Positions 1 through 4,682 of a DNA stretch of 5,290 nt are shown here, in pieces. Both the position numbers and the translations under genes were made by a program. The DNA is from Microcaldota archaeon (GTDB lineage: Archaea; Micrarchaeota; Micrarchaeia; Micrarchaeales; CABMGC01), in assembly GCA_021850955.1 (NCBI GenBank), contig JAJZKH010000058.1:1-5290 (forward strand). Reading direction: 5' to 3'. Each line of letters starts with the position of its first letter. Positions within the stretch are counted from its first letter, which is position 1. The notes below the pieces were generated by a model that saw nothing but the letters and a program-made list of their open reading frames with translations, was not told the DNA's origin and ran no database searches.

Positions 1-16
1 GAACCTACAAGAAAAC

Positions 17-592
17 ATGGATTCACAAACGAGTGCAGAAACGAAATCTAAAGTAGGTCCACGAAACAAGAAGAAACCACAAAATGGGTTAGTTTTAAAT
101 ATAAAGACAAATCATCAAAATACGCCAGAAATATTGGTTTCTTCTCTCATAGAAAAGTATCATATAGAAAAACCCTTTTATGATATTTTTCGCCTAGCCA
201 CTAATGAAGGATATGAAGTATGGAAAGGTAATTTTGTAGGGGCTAATTTTCCTGTCAATGCTTGTATTCAAGAAAAAATGATTTGTTTGAATCAGGATAT
301 AGATGATTATGATCAATTATATCTTGTTGCCCATATGTTAGGGCATTTTTTATTAAATCATCAAAATTACAAAGAAAAATACAGCAAAAAACTTCCTTTT
401 TGTGTAGGAGGAATAGAAAAAGAAGAACAGGATGCTCATTTTTTTGCCAAAAATTTACTTCTTCCTATAGATATTTTTCAGGAAACAGTTCAAAAGTATT
501 GCAAGGAACTACATCTTGTATCCAAACTATCCAGAATTTTTAAAGTTCCGCCTTTTCTTATAGAAGAGCGTTTAGATGATCCGAGTTGTTAA
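17..592 (+). CDS. ImmA/IrrE-like (DUF955) zinc-peptidase-fold protein, altered active site; 5' end uncertain
   Basis: The order of motifs matches the ImmA/IrrE family: a helical segment, a strand around FPVNACIQEKMICLNQ (78-93), the zinc-helix segment VAHMLGHFLLNH (104-115), then EEQDAHFFAKNLLLP (136-150), matching the family's E-x-x-A-N-x-F-A-x-x-L-L-M-P block, and a C-terminal helix LSRIFKVPPFLIEERL (171-186). Active family members cleave phage repressors or stress regulators using HExxH plus a downstream Glu. Here the catalytic Glu is Met107 (HMLGH), so both zinc histidines remain but the general base is gone; peptidase activity is doubtful and a sensor or binding role is possible. Residues 1-28 are polar and lysine-rich, like a linker. 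The frame stays open from ATG 17 back to position 2 and no clear ribosome-binding site precedes that ATG, so the true start may lie outside the window, perhaps with an N-terminal helix-turn-helix. It ends tail-to-tail with the next gene, 62 bp away. Family confident, activity not. Confidence 0.8.
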   Translation: MDSQTSAETKSKVGPRNKKKPQNGLVLNIKTNHQNTPEILVSSLIEKYHIEKPFYDIFRLATNEGYEVWKGNFVGANFPVNACIQEKMICLNQDIDDYDQLYLVAHMLGHFLLNHQNYKEKYSKKLPFCVGGIEKEEQDAHFFAKNLLLPIDIFQETVQKYCKELHLVSKLSRIFKVPPFLIEERLDDPSC

Positions 593-654
593 TTATTATA
601 TGTTAATGTATGTCAATATTATATTGTTTATTTATAGTTTTATTGAATGTTTTA

Positions 655-1410
655 TTATGAAGTTCTTTCTAGATGCTTTTCTTTTTTTTCGATCAAGTCA
701 AATATCTGTCTAAAAATTCTTTTGGATTTTTTGTTTGTTTCCAGCTTATAAAGATCCAAAAGGCCATTTTTTATAGCAAGCAAATATTTGCGCAAGAAAA
801 CAGTATCATTAATATCCAACAAGTAACGTAATTCTTCTAGAAGATTTTCATTTTTCATCCATGAGTGAATAAAATAAATATCCTCTTCGGTATGTGTAAT
901 AAGAAGTCTTTCCAAAAGCAGGGCTTGTAGTATTTGATAGGGAAAAATTTCATGAAATTCACGAGGCAAAAGACGACTATTTAACGATTTGAGAAAAATA
1001 TTACCAATACGATGACTTTCCAGTTCATAAGCTGGAATACCGTATTTTCCATCAAAGACTACGTAATCTAATAATATATTCCAGAGAGCCTTCCAAAGAA
1101 TAATCTTTTCACTATATTCATCTTCATAAGCAATGAAGATTTTTTGTTGTAATACCAGATTTAAAATAAGTTCCCAGGATTTATCACAGGCAGAACAAGA
1201 ATGTTCTCGTGCAATCAAGGTTGCAAGGTAAATATTTTCCAGGGTAGGGTTAAAATGCGCTTCTTTCATCGCATTTTCTGTTAAACAGTGGATGTTTTCT
1301 TGAGGCATTTTTTGAAGTTCCTGACCTATTGTGTTTTGCAAAATTTGCAAATTATAGTATGTAGGATAAAAGAGTTGCTCTTGCCATTTTTCAATAGAAG
1401 GAGTATTCAC
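655..1410 (-). CDS. Hypothetical all-helical protein, 251 residues
   Basis: I do not recognise a family. The protein reads as almost continuous amphipathic helices with many Leu/Ile and charged residues, has no signal peptide or membrane segment, and so is probably cytoplasmic. The run of short helices could be a helical-repeat (TPR/HEAT-like) fold, but no clear repeat consensus is visible. A small Cys/His cluster, H70-S-C72-S-A-C75, might bind metal, although no second CxxC is present to complete a zinc finger. The C terminus (225-251) is strongly basic: KKSKR and EKKEKHLER. The start is GTG: an in-frame TGA lies 15-18 bases upstream, the next internal Met is at residue 35, and AAGGA sits about 8 bases before the GTG. 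It follows a long, structured non-coding stretch and is probably transcribed on its own. It is clearly a real gene by length and ribosome-binding site; the function is unknown. Confidence 0.8.
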   Translation of the reverse strand: MNTPSIEKWQEQLFYPTYYNLQILQNTIGQELQKMPQENIHCLTENAMKEAHFNPTLENIYLATLIAREHSCSACDKSWELILNLVLQQKIFIAYEDEYSEKIILWKALWNILLDYVVFDGKYGIPAYELESHRIGNIFLKSLNSRLLPREFHEIFPYQILQALLLERLLITHTEEDIYFIHSWMKNENLLEELRYLLDINDTVFLRKYLLAIKNGLLDLYKLETNKKSKRIFRQIFDLIEKKEKHLERTS

Positions 1411-1459
1411 TGTATATTTCCTTAATCACCTGTGGATATGTATTTTTACCACTATCATT

Positions 1460-1468
1460 ATTTTACCA
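1460..1468 (-). promoter_or_regulatory. Candidate extended -10 for the 655-1410 gene
   Basis: Read leftward, the sequence is TGG followed by TAAAAT, an extended -10 pattern (TGnTANAAT). A TTGATG lies upstream, but with only 13 bases between, too short to act as a normal -35. Transcription would begin near 1453, leaving a leader of about 43 bases that contains the AAGGA ribosome-binding site. In DNA this AT-rich such a match can arise by chance. Confidence 0.3.
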
Positions 1469-1491
1469 GATATTTTTTCATCAATCTTAAA

Positions 1492-1519
1492 TTTTAGACA
1501 AAACATCTTGTGTCTAAAA
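1492..1519. repeat. Inverted repeat with 9-bp perfect arms
   Basis: TTTTAGACA (1492-1500) is the exact reverse complement of TGTCTAAAA (1511-1519), with 10 bases between. It lies 82-109 bp upstream of the GTG start of the helical-protein gene, just upstream of the candidate promoter, so an operator is one reading. A hairpin is also possible, but there is no following T-tract and the stem is mostly A-T, so a terminator is unlikely. Confidence 0.5.
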
Positions 1520-1629
1520 ACAAGAGAATTTTTATATTGTCTTTAAATAGTATAACTGTTCATTAGAAAATAAATAAAAAGTTATATTATTGTAATTTAA
1601 ATATGTGTAAAAACTTTATGTCATTAATA

Positions 1630-1661
1630 TTGTCTAGTTTTTTATACATAAAACTGGACAA
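1630..1661. repeat. Inverted repeat, 12-bp arms with one mismatch
   Basis: TTGTCTAGTTTT (1630-1641) and AAAACTGGACAA (1650-1661) are reverse complements at 11 of 12 positions, with the 8-base centre ttatacat. The outer TTGTC/GACAA core resembles the TGTCT/AGACA core of the repeat at 1492-1519, about 110-140 bp away. This fits two sites for one dimeric DNA-binding protein. A 32-bp dyad of this size is also compatible with a short RNA hairpin. Confidence 0.5.
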
Positions 1662-1675
1662 ATGTATATGGGTTG

Positions 1676-1740
1676 AGATAGATAAAAGTAAGGAATGAAA
1701 TAAAAACACTAAACGGGATGAAAATGAGATTTATCTATCT
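1676..1740. repeat. Long-range inverted repeat, 11-bp perfect arms
   Basis: AGATAGATAAA (1676-1686) is the exact reverse complement of TTTATCTATCT (1730-1740), separated by 43 bases. In a transcript of either strand this could close a large stem-loop. On the + strand the loop would hold the only ATG codons of the small reading frame at 1718. The arms contain only two G-C pairs each, so stability would be modest. Confidence 0.35.
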
Positions 1741-1840
1741 TCGTAAGTATTCTTTTGTTAGTAACACAAAGAATTGTAGAAAATGGAAGCAATATAAGGA
1801 ACAGAAGAATTATAGGGAACAGAAGGATTATAGGGAATAG
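1718..1840 (+). CDS. Doubtful 40-residue basic peptide with hexapeptide repeat
   Basis: This is a 40-codon frame starting MKMRFIYLRKYSF and ending in repeated hexapeptides KEQKNY, REQKDY, RE. The tail is encoded by the 18-bp direct repeat at 1797. The stop TAG arises where the third repeat copy has TAG instead of CAG; without that change the frame would run on for 12 more codons. A weak promoter match lies upstream (TTGAGA at 1673-1678, 17 bp, TGAAAT at 1696-1701). There is no proper ribosome-binding site at the expected distance from ATG 1718, which argues against translation. It ends 5 bp short of the facing MazG-like gene. It may be a fortuitous frame or a decayed small gene; I list it because of its length in a non-coding gap. 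Confidence 0.15.
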   Translation: MKMRFIYLRKYSFVSNTKNCRKWKQYKEQKNYREQKDYRE

Positions 1841-1856
1841 AAGGATTATAGGGAAC
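1797..1856. repeat. 18-bp direct tandem repeat, about 3.3 copies
   Basis: Copies lie at 1797-1814, 1815-1832 and 1833-1850, with a partial fourth at 1851-1856. The consensus on the + strand is GGGAACAGAAGGATTATA, and copies differ at one to three positions. A degenerate further piece may precede at 1785. The array overlaps the last codons and the TAA stop of the MazG-like gene. Read leftward, each unit carries TATAAT, giving -10-like boxes every 18 bp. The unit length is a multiple of three, so copy-number change would keep any frame. Confidence 0.75.
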
Positions 1857-2424
1857 GATGGATACTATCGTGAGAATTAAAACCTTCCGGATAACGTTTT
1901 TGTAGTTTTTCAATATTTTTCCTGGCCGCAGTTTCCAGTTCTATATCAAGATAAAGACAAAGTTTCATAAGAGTTTGTACTATTTCGCAAAGATTTTTCG
2001 ACATATCATCTCGTGAAAGCTCATGCCCATGATATCTATATTTTTTAATACTGTCGGCAAATGATCCAGTATAAGTCTGTAAATTGATGATTCCTTCCAA
2101 AAGGTTAACCTCTAACCAGTGGACTTCTTCCATAGTTCCTTTGCCATTTTCCGAAAGAGGATGCTTTGAGGGTGGAATACAAGAGGCAACAATTTCATTC
2201 ATAGGTACATGTAAAACATGTGATGCCTGAGCTATATACCATAAGACATCCCCCATTTCTTCTACAGCTACATGATTTTTAAAATTTTCAAAAAGAAATT
2301 CTTTTGCAAGTTCCCCAGATTCTCCACAAAGACCTAAGGCTGCATTGGTTAAGCGATCAATTTCTGAAAGATTGCCATTATCGGTTCTCATGGCTTGTTT
2401 TACATACTGATCATAATCATACAT
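1846..2424 (-). CDS. MazG-like nucleotide pyrophosphohydrolase, tandem half-domain protein
   Basis: MazG-type enzymes are all-alpha NTP pyrophosphohydrolases that hydrolyse nucleoside triphosphates to monophosphate and pyrophosphate, using four acidic metal ligands in an ExxE...ExxD pattern. Residues 27-66 show this clearly: GESGE (E35, E38), then 17 residues on EMGDVLWY (E56, D59). The family's C-terminal signature NIEKLQKRYPEGF is at 170-182, about 90 residues later than in a single-domain protein. The stretch between (107-165), including FADSIKKYRYHGHEL (122-136), reads as a second MazG copy whose ligand positions are Y118, S121, E147 and Q150. The protein therefore looks like a fused dimer with one active and one inactive half. 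It begins at ATG 2424 with AAGG about 7 bases upstream and AAGGAG further up. Its stop lies in an 18-bp repeat. Likely cytoplasmic house-cleaning or nucleotide-pool control; the substrate cannot be told. Confidence 0.85.
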   Translation of the reverse strand: MYDYDQYVKQAMRTDNGNLSEIDRLTNAALGLCGESGELAKEFLFENFKNHVAVEEMGDVLWYIAQASHVLHVPMNEIVASCIPPSKHPLSENGKGTMEEVHWLEVNLLEGIINLQTYTGSFADSIKKYRYHGHELSRDDMSKNLCEIVQTLMKLCLYLDIELETAARKNIEKLQKRYPEGFNSHDSIHRSL

Positions 2425-2458
2425 TTTTATACCTTAAACTCCTTATTGTATTTTATTT

Positions 2459-2487
2459 ATTCTATTAAAGATTTTATCTTTTCTTGA
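2459..2487 (-). promoter_or_regulatory. Weak candidate promoter for the MazG-like gene
   Basis: Read leftward: TCAAGA (2487-2482), 17 bases, TAGAAT (2464-2459). The -10 matches consensus at five of six positions and the -35 at three of six. The spacer holds a small palindrome, AAAGAT/ATCTTT (2467-2481), which could be an operator or chance. Transcription would start near 2452, about 28 bases before the ATG. Confidence 0.25.
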
Positions 2488-2528
2488 TAATATTTTTGTT
2501 TTAATGGTGTTTTTTTATTTTATCAGTT

Positions 2529-3266
2529 CTATTGCTCTTTCTTTAATACTTCTTTCTTTAATTTACGCGAAAGTCTACTAGGGTCCATCATGTAATATTT
2601 TGAACGATATTGAGAAGAAATTCTTTTATTGAAACGTTGGATACTATTATGTATTTGTCCGATTTTATTTTCGCGAAATTTTTGTTCAAATGAAAACCCT
2701 AGCATTAAAATTTTATGATTATTGGCAAATTCCTTCATAACAAAATCTTCAATACTATGAAGCCGATAGAGTAATAATGCAACAATGAATATAGAAGAGC
2801 AAAAGAGAGCTTCTGTAATAAAAATAAGAAACCAATCAAGAGTAAAAACATTTTTATCAAAAAACATGGAAAGAAAAAAAGACATCAAAACGGTAGAAAG
2901 CCCTACCGTTAAAAGGGTGGTAAGATATTTCTGTTTTTTTAAGTCTTGTTGCATTTTGTTTTTTACATGAAAACCCATACTACGAGCAAAAGCTGAATAA
3001 AAAATAATAGCTAAACTACCTAATGAAAACTCAAAAGCTTTGGGGTGAATATAGGCAACTGCATTAAAAACAAAGGGGTCGTCATCTTTTTGCTCTTGCG
3101 TAGAATATTCCAAATGTACAGGAAGATCTGCTTCATCGTTGGGTCGTATGACAATTTCCGTTAGATTGATTCCAAAATCATGCGCAACATTATTGGCAAT
3201 TTGAGCAATTTTTACAAAAGAAAATGATGGTTGATCTTCTACTATTTTCTTTGTTTTTAAATTCAT
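2529..3266 (-). CDS. Two-helix membrane protein, possibly a degenerate M48-like peptidase
   Basis: There are two strong hydrophobic segments, about residues 114-136 and 143-167, separated by a short loop (FDKNVFTLD), so this is an integral membrane protein with both long termini on the same side. The ends are rich in Lys and Arg (KNKMQQDLKKQK before the first helix, RLSRKLKKEVLKKEQ at the C terminus), suggesting a cytoplasmic location by the positive-inside rule. The arrangement resembles M48 (HtpX/Ste24-like) peptidases: a strand and helix AVAYIHPKAF...AIIFYSAFARSMGFHVKNK (69-104), two membrane helices, then RLHSIEDFVMKEFANN (168-183) where the family has an E..AD motif. However, the zinc motif HExxH is absent, with only RSMGFH in its place, so the link is a guess and peptidase activity is unlikely. 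The ATG at 3266 has AAGGAAGG about 10 bases upstream and a consensus promoter beyond it. It is probably monocistronic; 104 bp separate it from the MazG-like gene. Confidence 0.8.
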   Translation of the reverse strand: MNLKTKKIVEDQPSFSFVKIAQIANNVAHDFGINLTEIVIRPNDEADLPVHLEYSTQEQKDDDPFVFNAVAYIHPKAFEFSLGSLAIIFYSAFARSMGFHVKNKMQQDLKKQKYLTTLLTVGLSTVLMSFFLSMFFDKNVFTLDWFLIFITEALFCSSIFIVALLLYRLHSIEDFVMKEFANNHKILMLGFSFEQKFRENKIGQIHNSIQRFNKRISSQYRSKYYMMDPSRLSRKLKKEVLKKEQ

Positions 3267-3305
3267 CTTTTATAAGCCTTCCTTGTTGTAATTTAAGATA
3301 TTCCT

Positions 3306-3335
3306 ATTATATAAAAAAATATCAATATTTGTCAA
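3306..3335 (-). promoter_or_regulatory. Consensus sigma-70 promoter for the membrane-protein gene
   Basis: Read leftward: a perfect -35 TTGACA (3335-3330), an 18-bp spacer rich in T, and a perfect -10 TATAAT (3311-3306). Transcription should start near 3299, giving a leader of about 33 bases that includes the AAGGAAGG ribosome-binding site. This is the best promoter in the window and shows that the host uses a standard housekeeping sigma factor. No operator dyad overlaps it. Confidence 0.8.
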
Positions 3336-3388
3336 AATCATAGAACCAAATATTAGTTATGATTTATACCTAAATATAAAAATATTAC

Positions 3389-3409
3389 AATACCATAAAA
3401 CATGGTATT
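3389..3409. repeat. Perfect 8-bp inverted repeat, hairpin-like
   Basis: AATACCAT (3389-3396) and ATGGTATT (3402-3409) flank the 5-base loop aaaac. Read leftward it lies about 145 bases after the stop of the 67-residue gene, and a T-rich stretch (ATATTTTTAT) follows a few bases after the stem. It could be a weak terminator for the beta-helix operon. It also lies 54-74 bp upstream of the -35 box of the membrane-protein gene, so an upstream regulatory site is an alternative. Confidence 0.4.
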
Positions 3410-3552
3410 ACTTTTGAACTTTTGACTATTTATGAAAAGATATAATTTTATTTATCCAGTAATAATACTAGTTGCCTTTTTATTTAAATGGGTAAAATCT
3501 TGAATACGCATTTCAATAGTTTATAGCATCCTTAAGTTTTTAACATTCTAAA

Positions 3553-3756
3553 TCATTGAATAAAATCATCGTTAAAGGCAATATCAATAAGCCCTCCAGG
3601 ACTCATAACATTTTGTATATATTCTTCAAGATCTGCTGTTCTTTCTGTATCTTTGTTCCAATATTCTATCTCATTCATTTCATCAATATTATTCTCAAGT
3701 TTATGAATTAATTTCTTTCTATAGTGTATTATGTTTTTATCCATTAATATTTTCAC
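3553..3756 (-). CDS. Hypothetical 67-residue protein, translationally coupled to the beta-helix gene
   Basis: No family is recognised. The sequence is hydrophilic with an acidic C-terminal half: a likely helix MDKNIIHYRKKLIHKLENNIDEM (5-27), then EIEYWNKDTERTADLEEYIQNVM (29-51) and a C-terminal tail PGGLIDIAFNDDFIQ. There is no signal peptide or membrane segment. The start chosen is GTG at 3756, which overlaps the upstream TGA stop as GTGA; a stop lies two codons further up, and a run of six G (3770-3765) sits 8 bases before as a ribosome-binding site within the last codons of the upstream gene. ATG 3744 is an alternative but lacks such a site. The overlap implies translational coupling and roughly matched synthesis with the beta-helix protein, so the two may act together, for example as partners in a complex. 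That last point is inference. Confidence 0.6.
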   Translation of the reverse strand: MKILMDKNIIHYRKKLIHKLENNIDEMNEIEYWNKDTERTADLEEYIQNVMSPGGLIDIAFNDDFIQ

Positions 3757-4676
3757 AACTCAATCCCCCCAATATACACATTGCCTTCAAGTTGTATTTC
3801 CCCTCCAACCTTCATATCACCACCCACCTGTACCTTACCAGAAACCAGTGCATTACCAGAAACCTGTGCATTCTCACCAATCCATGCATAACCATAAACT
3901 CGTGCATTATCACTAATTTGTGCATTACCAGAAACATGTGCATTATCAGAAACCTCCGCGTCATCACAAATCGATGCATTCTCAGAAACCTGTGCATTAT
4001 CAGAAACCCGTGCATCACCAGAAACCAGTGCATTACCAGAAACCTCTGCATTATCAAAAACCTGTGCATTATCAGAAACCCGTGCATCACCAGAAACCAG
4101 TGCATTACCAAAAACCCATGCATTATCACTAATTTGTGCATTATCATAAACTTTTGCATCACCAAGAATCTGTGTATTATCAAAAACCCATGCATTATCA
4201 CTAATTTGTGCATTATCATAAACCCATGCATTACCAGAAACCTCTGCATTATCAAAAACCTGTGCATTATCAGAAACCCGTGCATCACCAGAAACCAGTG
4301 CATTACCAAAAACCCATGCATTATCACTAATTTGTGCATTATCATAAACTTTTGCATCACCAAGAATCTGTGTATTATCAAAAACCCATGCATTATCACT
4401 AATTTGTGCATTATCATAAACCCATGCATTACCAGAAACCTCTGCATTATCAAAAACCTGTGCATTGTCATAAATCAATGCATCACCAAAAACCTTTGCC
4501 TCATCTCCTACCCAACACTCTCCCTCGTGGCTAAGGTTCTTTTTAGAAGCTATATAACCACCGAATTCGCCTTTTTTCACAACACCGGGAATATCTTGTA
4601 GTGCCTGGATACGATACAGGGTTTGGCCGTATATCTGTATTGTGTCGTTTTCTAGGAGTTGGTATTTTTTGCTCAT
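3753..4676 (-). CDS. YdcK-like hexapeptide-repeat left-handed beta-helix protein
   Basis: Residues 1-56 form the small N-terminal domain found ahead of such repeats in YdcK-like and phage proteins: QIYGQTLYRIQAL (14-26), VKKGEFGGYIASKKNLSHEGECWV (33-56). Residues 64-303 are about 40 hexapeptides of the form [D/G]-[N/D]-A-x-[V/I]-x, for example DNAQVF, GNAWVY, GDARVS. This places Ala and Val/Ile inward, as in the left-handed beta-helix, giving about 13 coils of 18 residues. The last four hexapeptides (GKVQVG, GDMKVG, GEIQLE, GNVYIG) are divergent and probably cap the helix. By my count the repeat region has about 36 Asp/Glu against 8 Lys/Arg. Only two His are present, and there is no loop insertion or catalytic His typical of hexapeptide acyltransferases, so a structural or binding role is more likely than acyl transfer. 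There is no signal peptide. The gene has no Shine-Dalgarno; see the extended -10 box just upstream. The 67-residue gene overlaps its stop. Confidence 0.8.
   Translation of the reverse strand: MSKKYQLLENDTIQIYGQTLYRIQALQDIPGVVKKGEFGGYIASKKNLSHEGECWVGDEAKVFGDALIYDNAQVFDNAEVSGNAWVYDNAQISDNAWVFDNTQILGDAKVYDNAQISDNAWVFGNALVSGDARVSDNAQVFDNAEVSGNAWVYDNAQISDNAWVFDNTQILGDAKVYDNAQISDNAWVFGNALVSGDARVSDNAQVFDNAEVSGNALVSGDARVSDNAQVSENASICDDAEVSDNAHVSGNAQISDNARVYGYAWIGENAQVSGNALVSGKVQVGGDMKVGGEIQLEGNVYIGGIEL
4029..4466 (-). repeat. 198-bp perfect tandem repeat, about 2.2 copies, inside the beta-helix gene
   Basis: Bases 4029-4268 are identical to 4227-4466 over 240 positions, a shift of exactly 198 bp. 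In the protein this gives residues 71-136 repeated as 137-202 and partly again as 203-216. Each 198-bp unit encodes 11 hexapeptides. Within each unit a shorter stretch of about 40 bp recurs at a 72-bp shift (4 hexapeptides; for example near 4111 and 4183). Outside this block the hexapeptides differ more at the DNA level, so the block is a recent expansion. Confidence 0.95.
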
Positions 4677-4682
4677 ATTAAT

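Larger units (their letters stand above)
1411..1845. other. 435-bp structured non-coding stretch
   Basis: There is no convincing gene here. The stretch lies upstream of the leftward helical-protein gene and downstream of the leftward MazG-like gene. It holds a weak promoter for the former (about 1460-1468), inverted repeats at 1492-1519, 1630-1661 and 1676-1740, and an 18-bp direct repeat from 1797 that runs into the 3' end of the MazG-like gene. A 40-codon rightward reading frame (1718-1840) is the only candidate for coding. The sequence is very AT-rich from 1440 to 1660 and becomes purine-rich on the + strand after 1670. Confidence 0.7.

Noticed and set aside
614..626. Small palindrome CAATAT-T-ATATTG between the convergent genes, as a terminator
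   Set aside because: The stem has only one G-C pair, the loop is too tight, and no clean T-tract follows. No supportable terminator is seen in 593-654.
2785..2970. 61-codon rightward frame opposite the membrane-protein gene
   Set aside because: It lies wholly inside the membrane-protein gene on the other strand, has no family signature, and is lost against the clear hydrophobic segments of the real gene.
3411..3446. Rightward TTGACT...TATAAT promoter in the gap before the 67-residue gene
   Set aside because: The spacing is only about 13 bases, and the only downstream frame is 12 codons (ATG near 3489). There is nothing to transcribe in that direction.
3731..4132. Short rightward open frames rich in HYQKPVH repeats
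   Set aside because: These are again shadows of the hexapeptide-coding repeats on the opposite strand.
3812..4471. Second leftward open frame (HRFLIMQ-type repeats) over the same region
   Set aside because: It is a shifted-frame shadow of the same 18-bp repeats, with implausible Met/His/Phe-rich content and no start signals.
3840..4480. CRISPR-like look of regularly spaced short repeats
   Set aside because: The repeat period is 18 bp with no spacers of constant length between conserved repeats. All of it is explained by coding hexapeptides.
3792..4601. Long rightward open frame rich in CITRN/CIIKN repeats over the beta-helix gene
   Set aside because: It exists only because the gene is built of 18-bp units, which keep every frame open. 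It has no ribosome-binding site, and the leftward frame has the recognisable N-terminal domain and hexapeptide chemistry.
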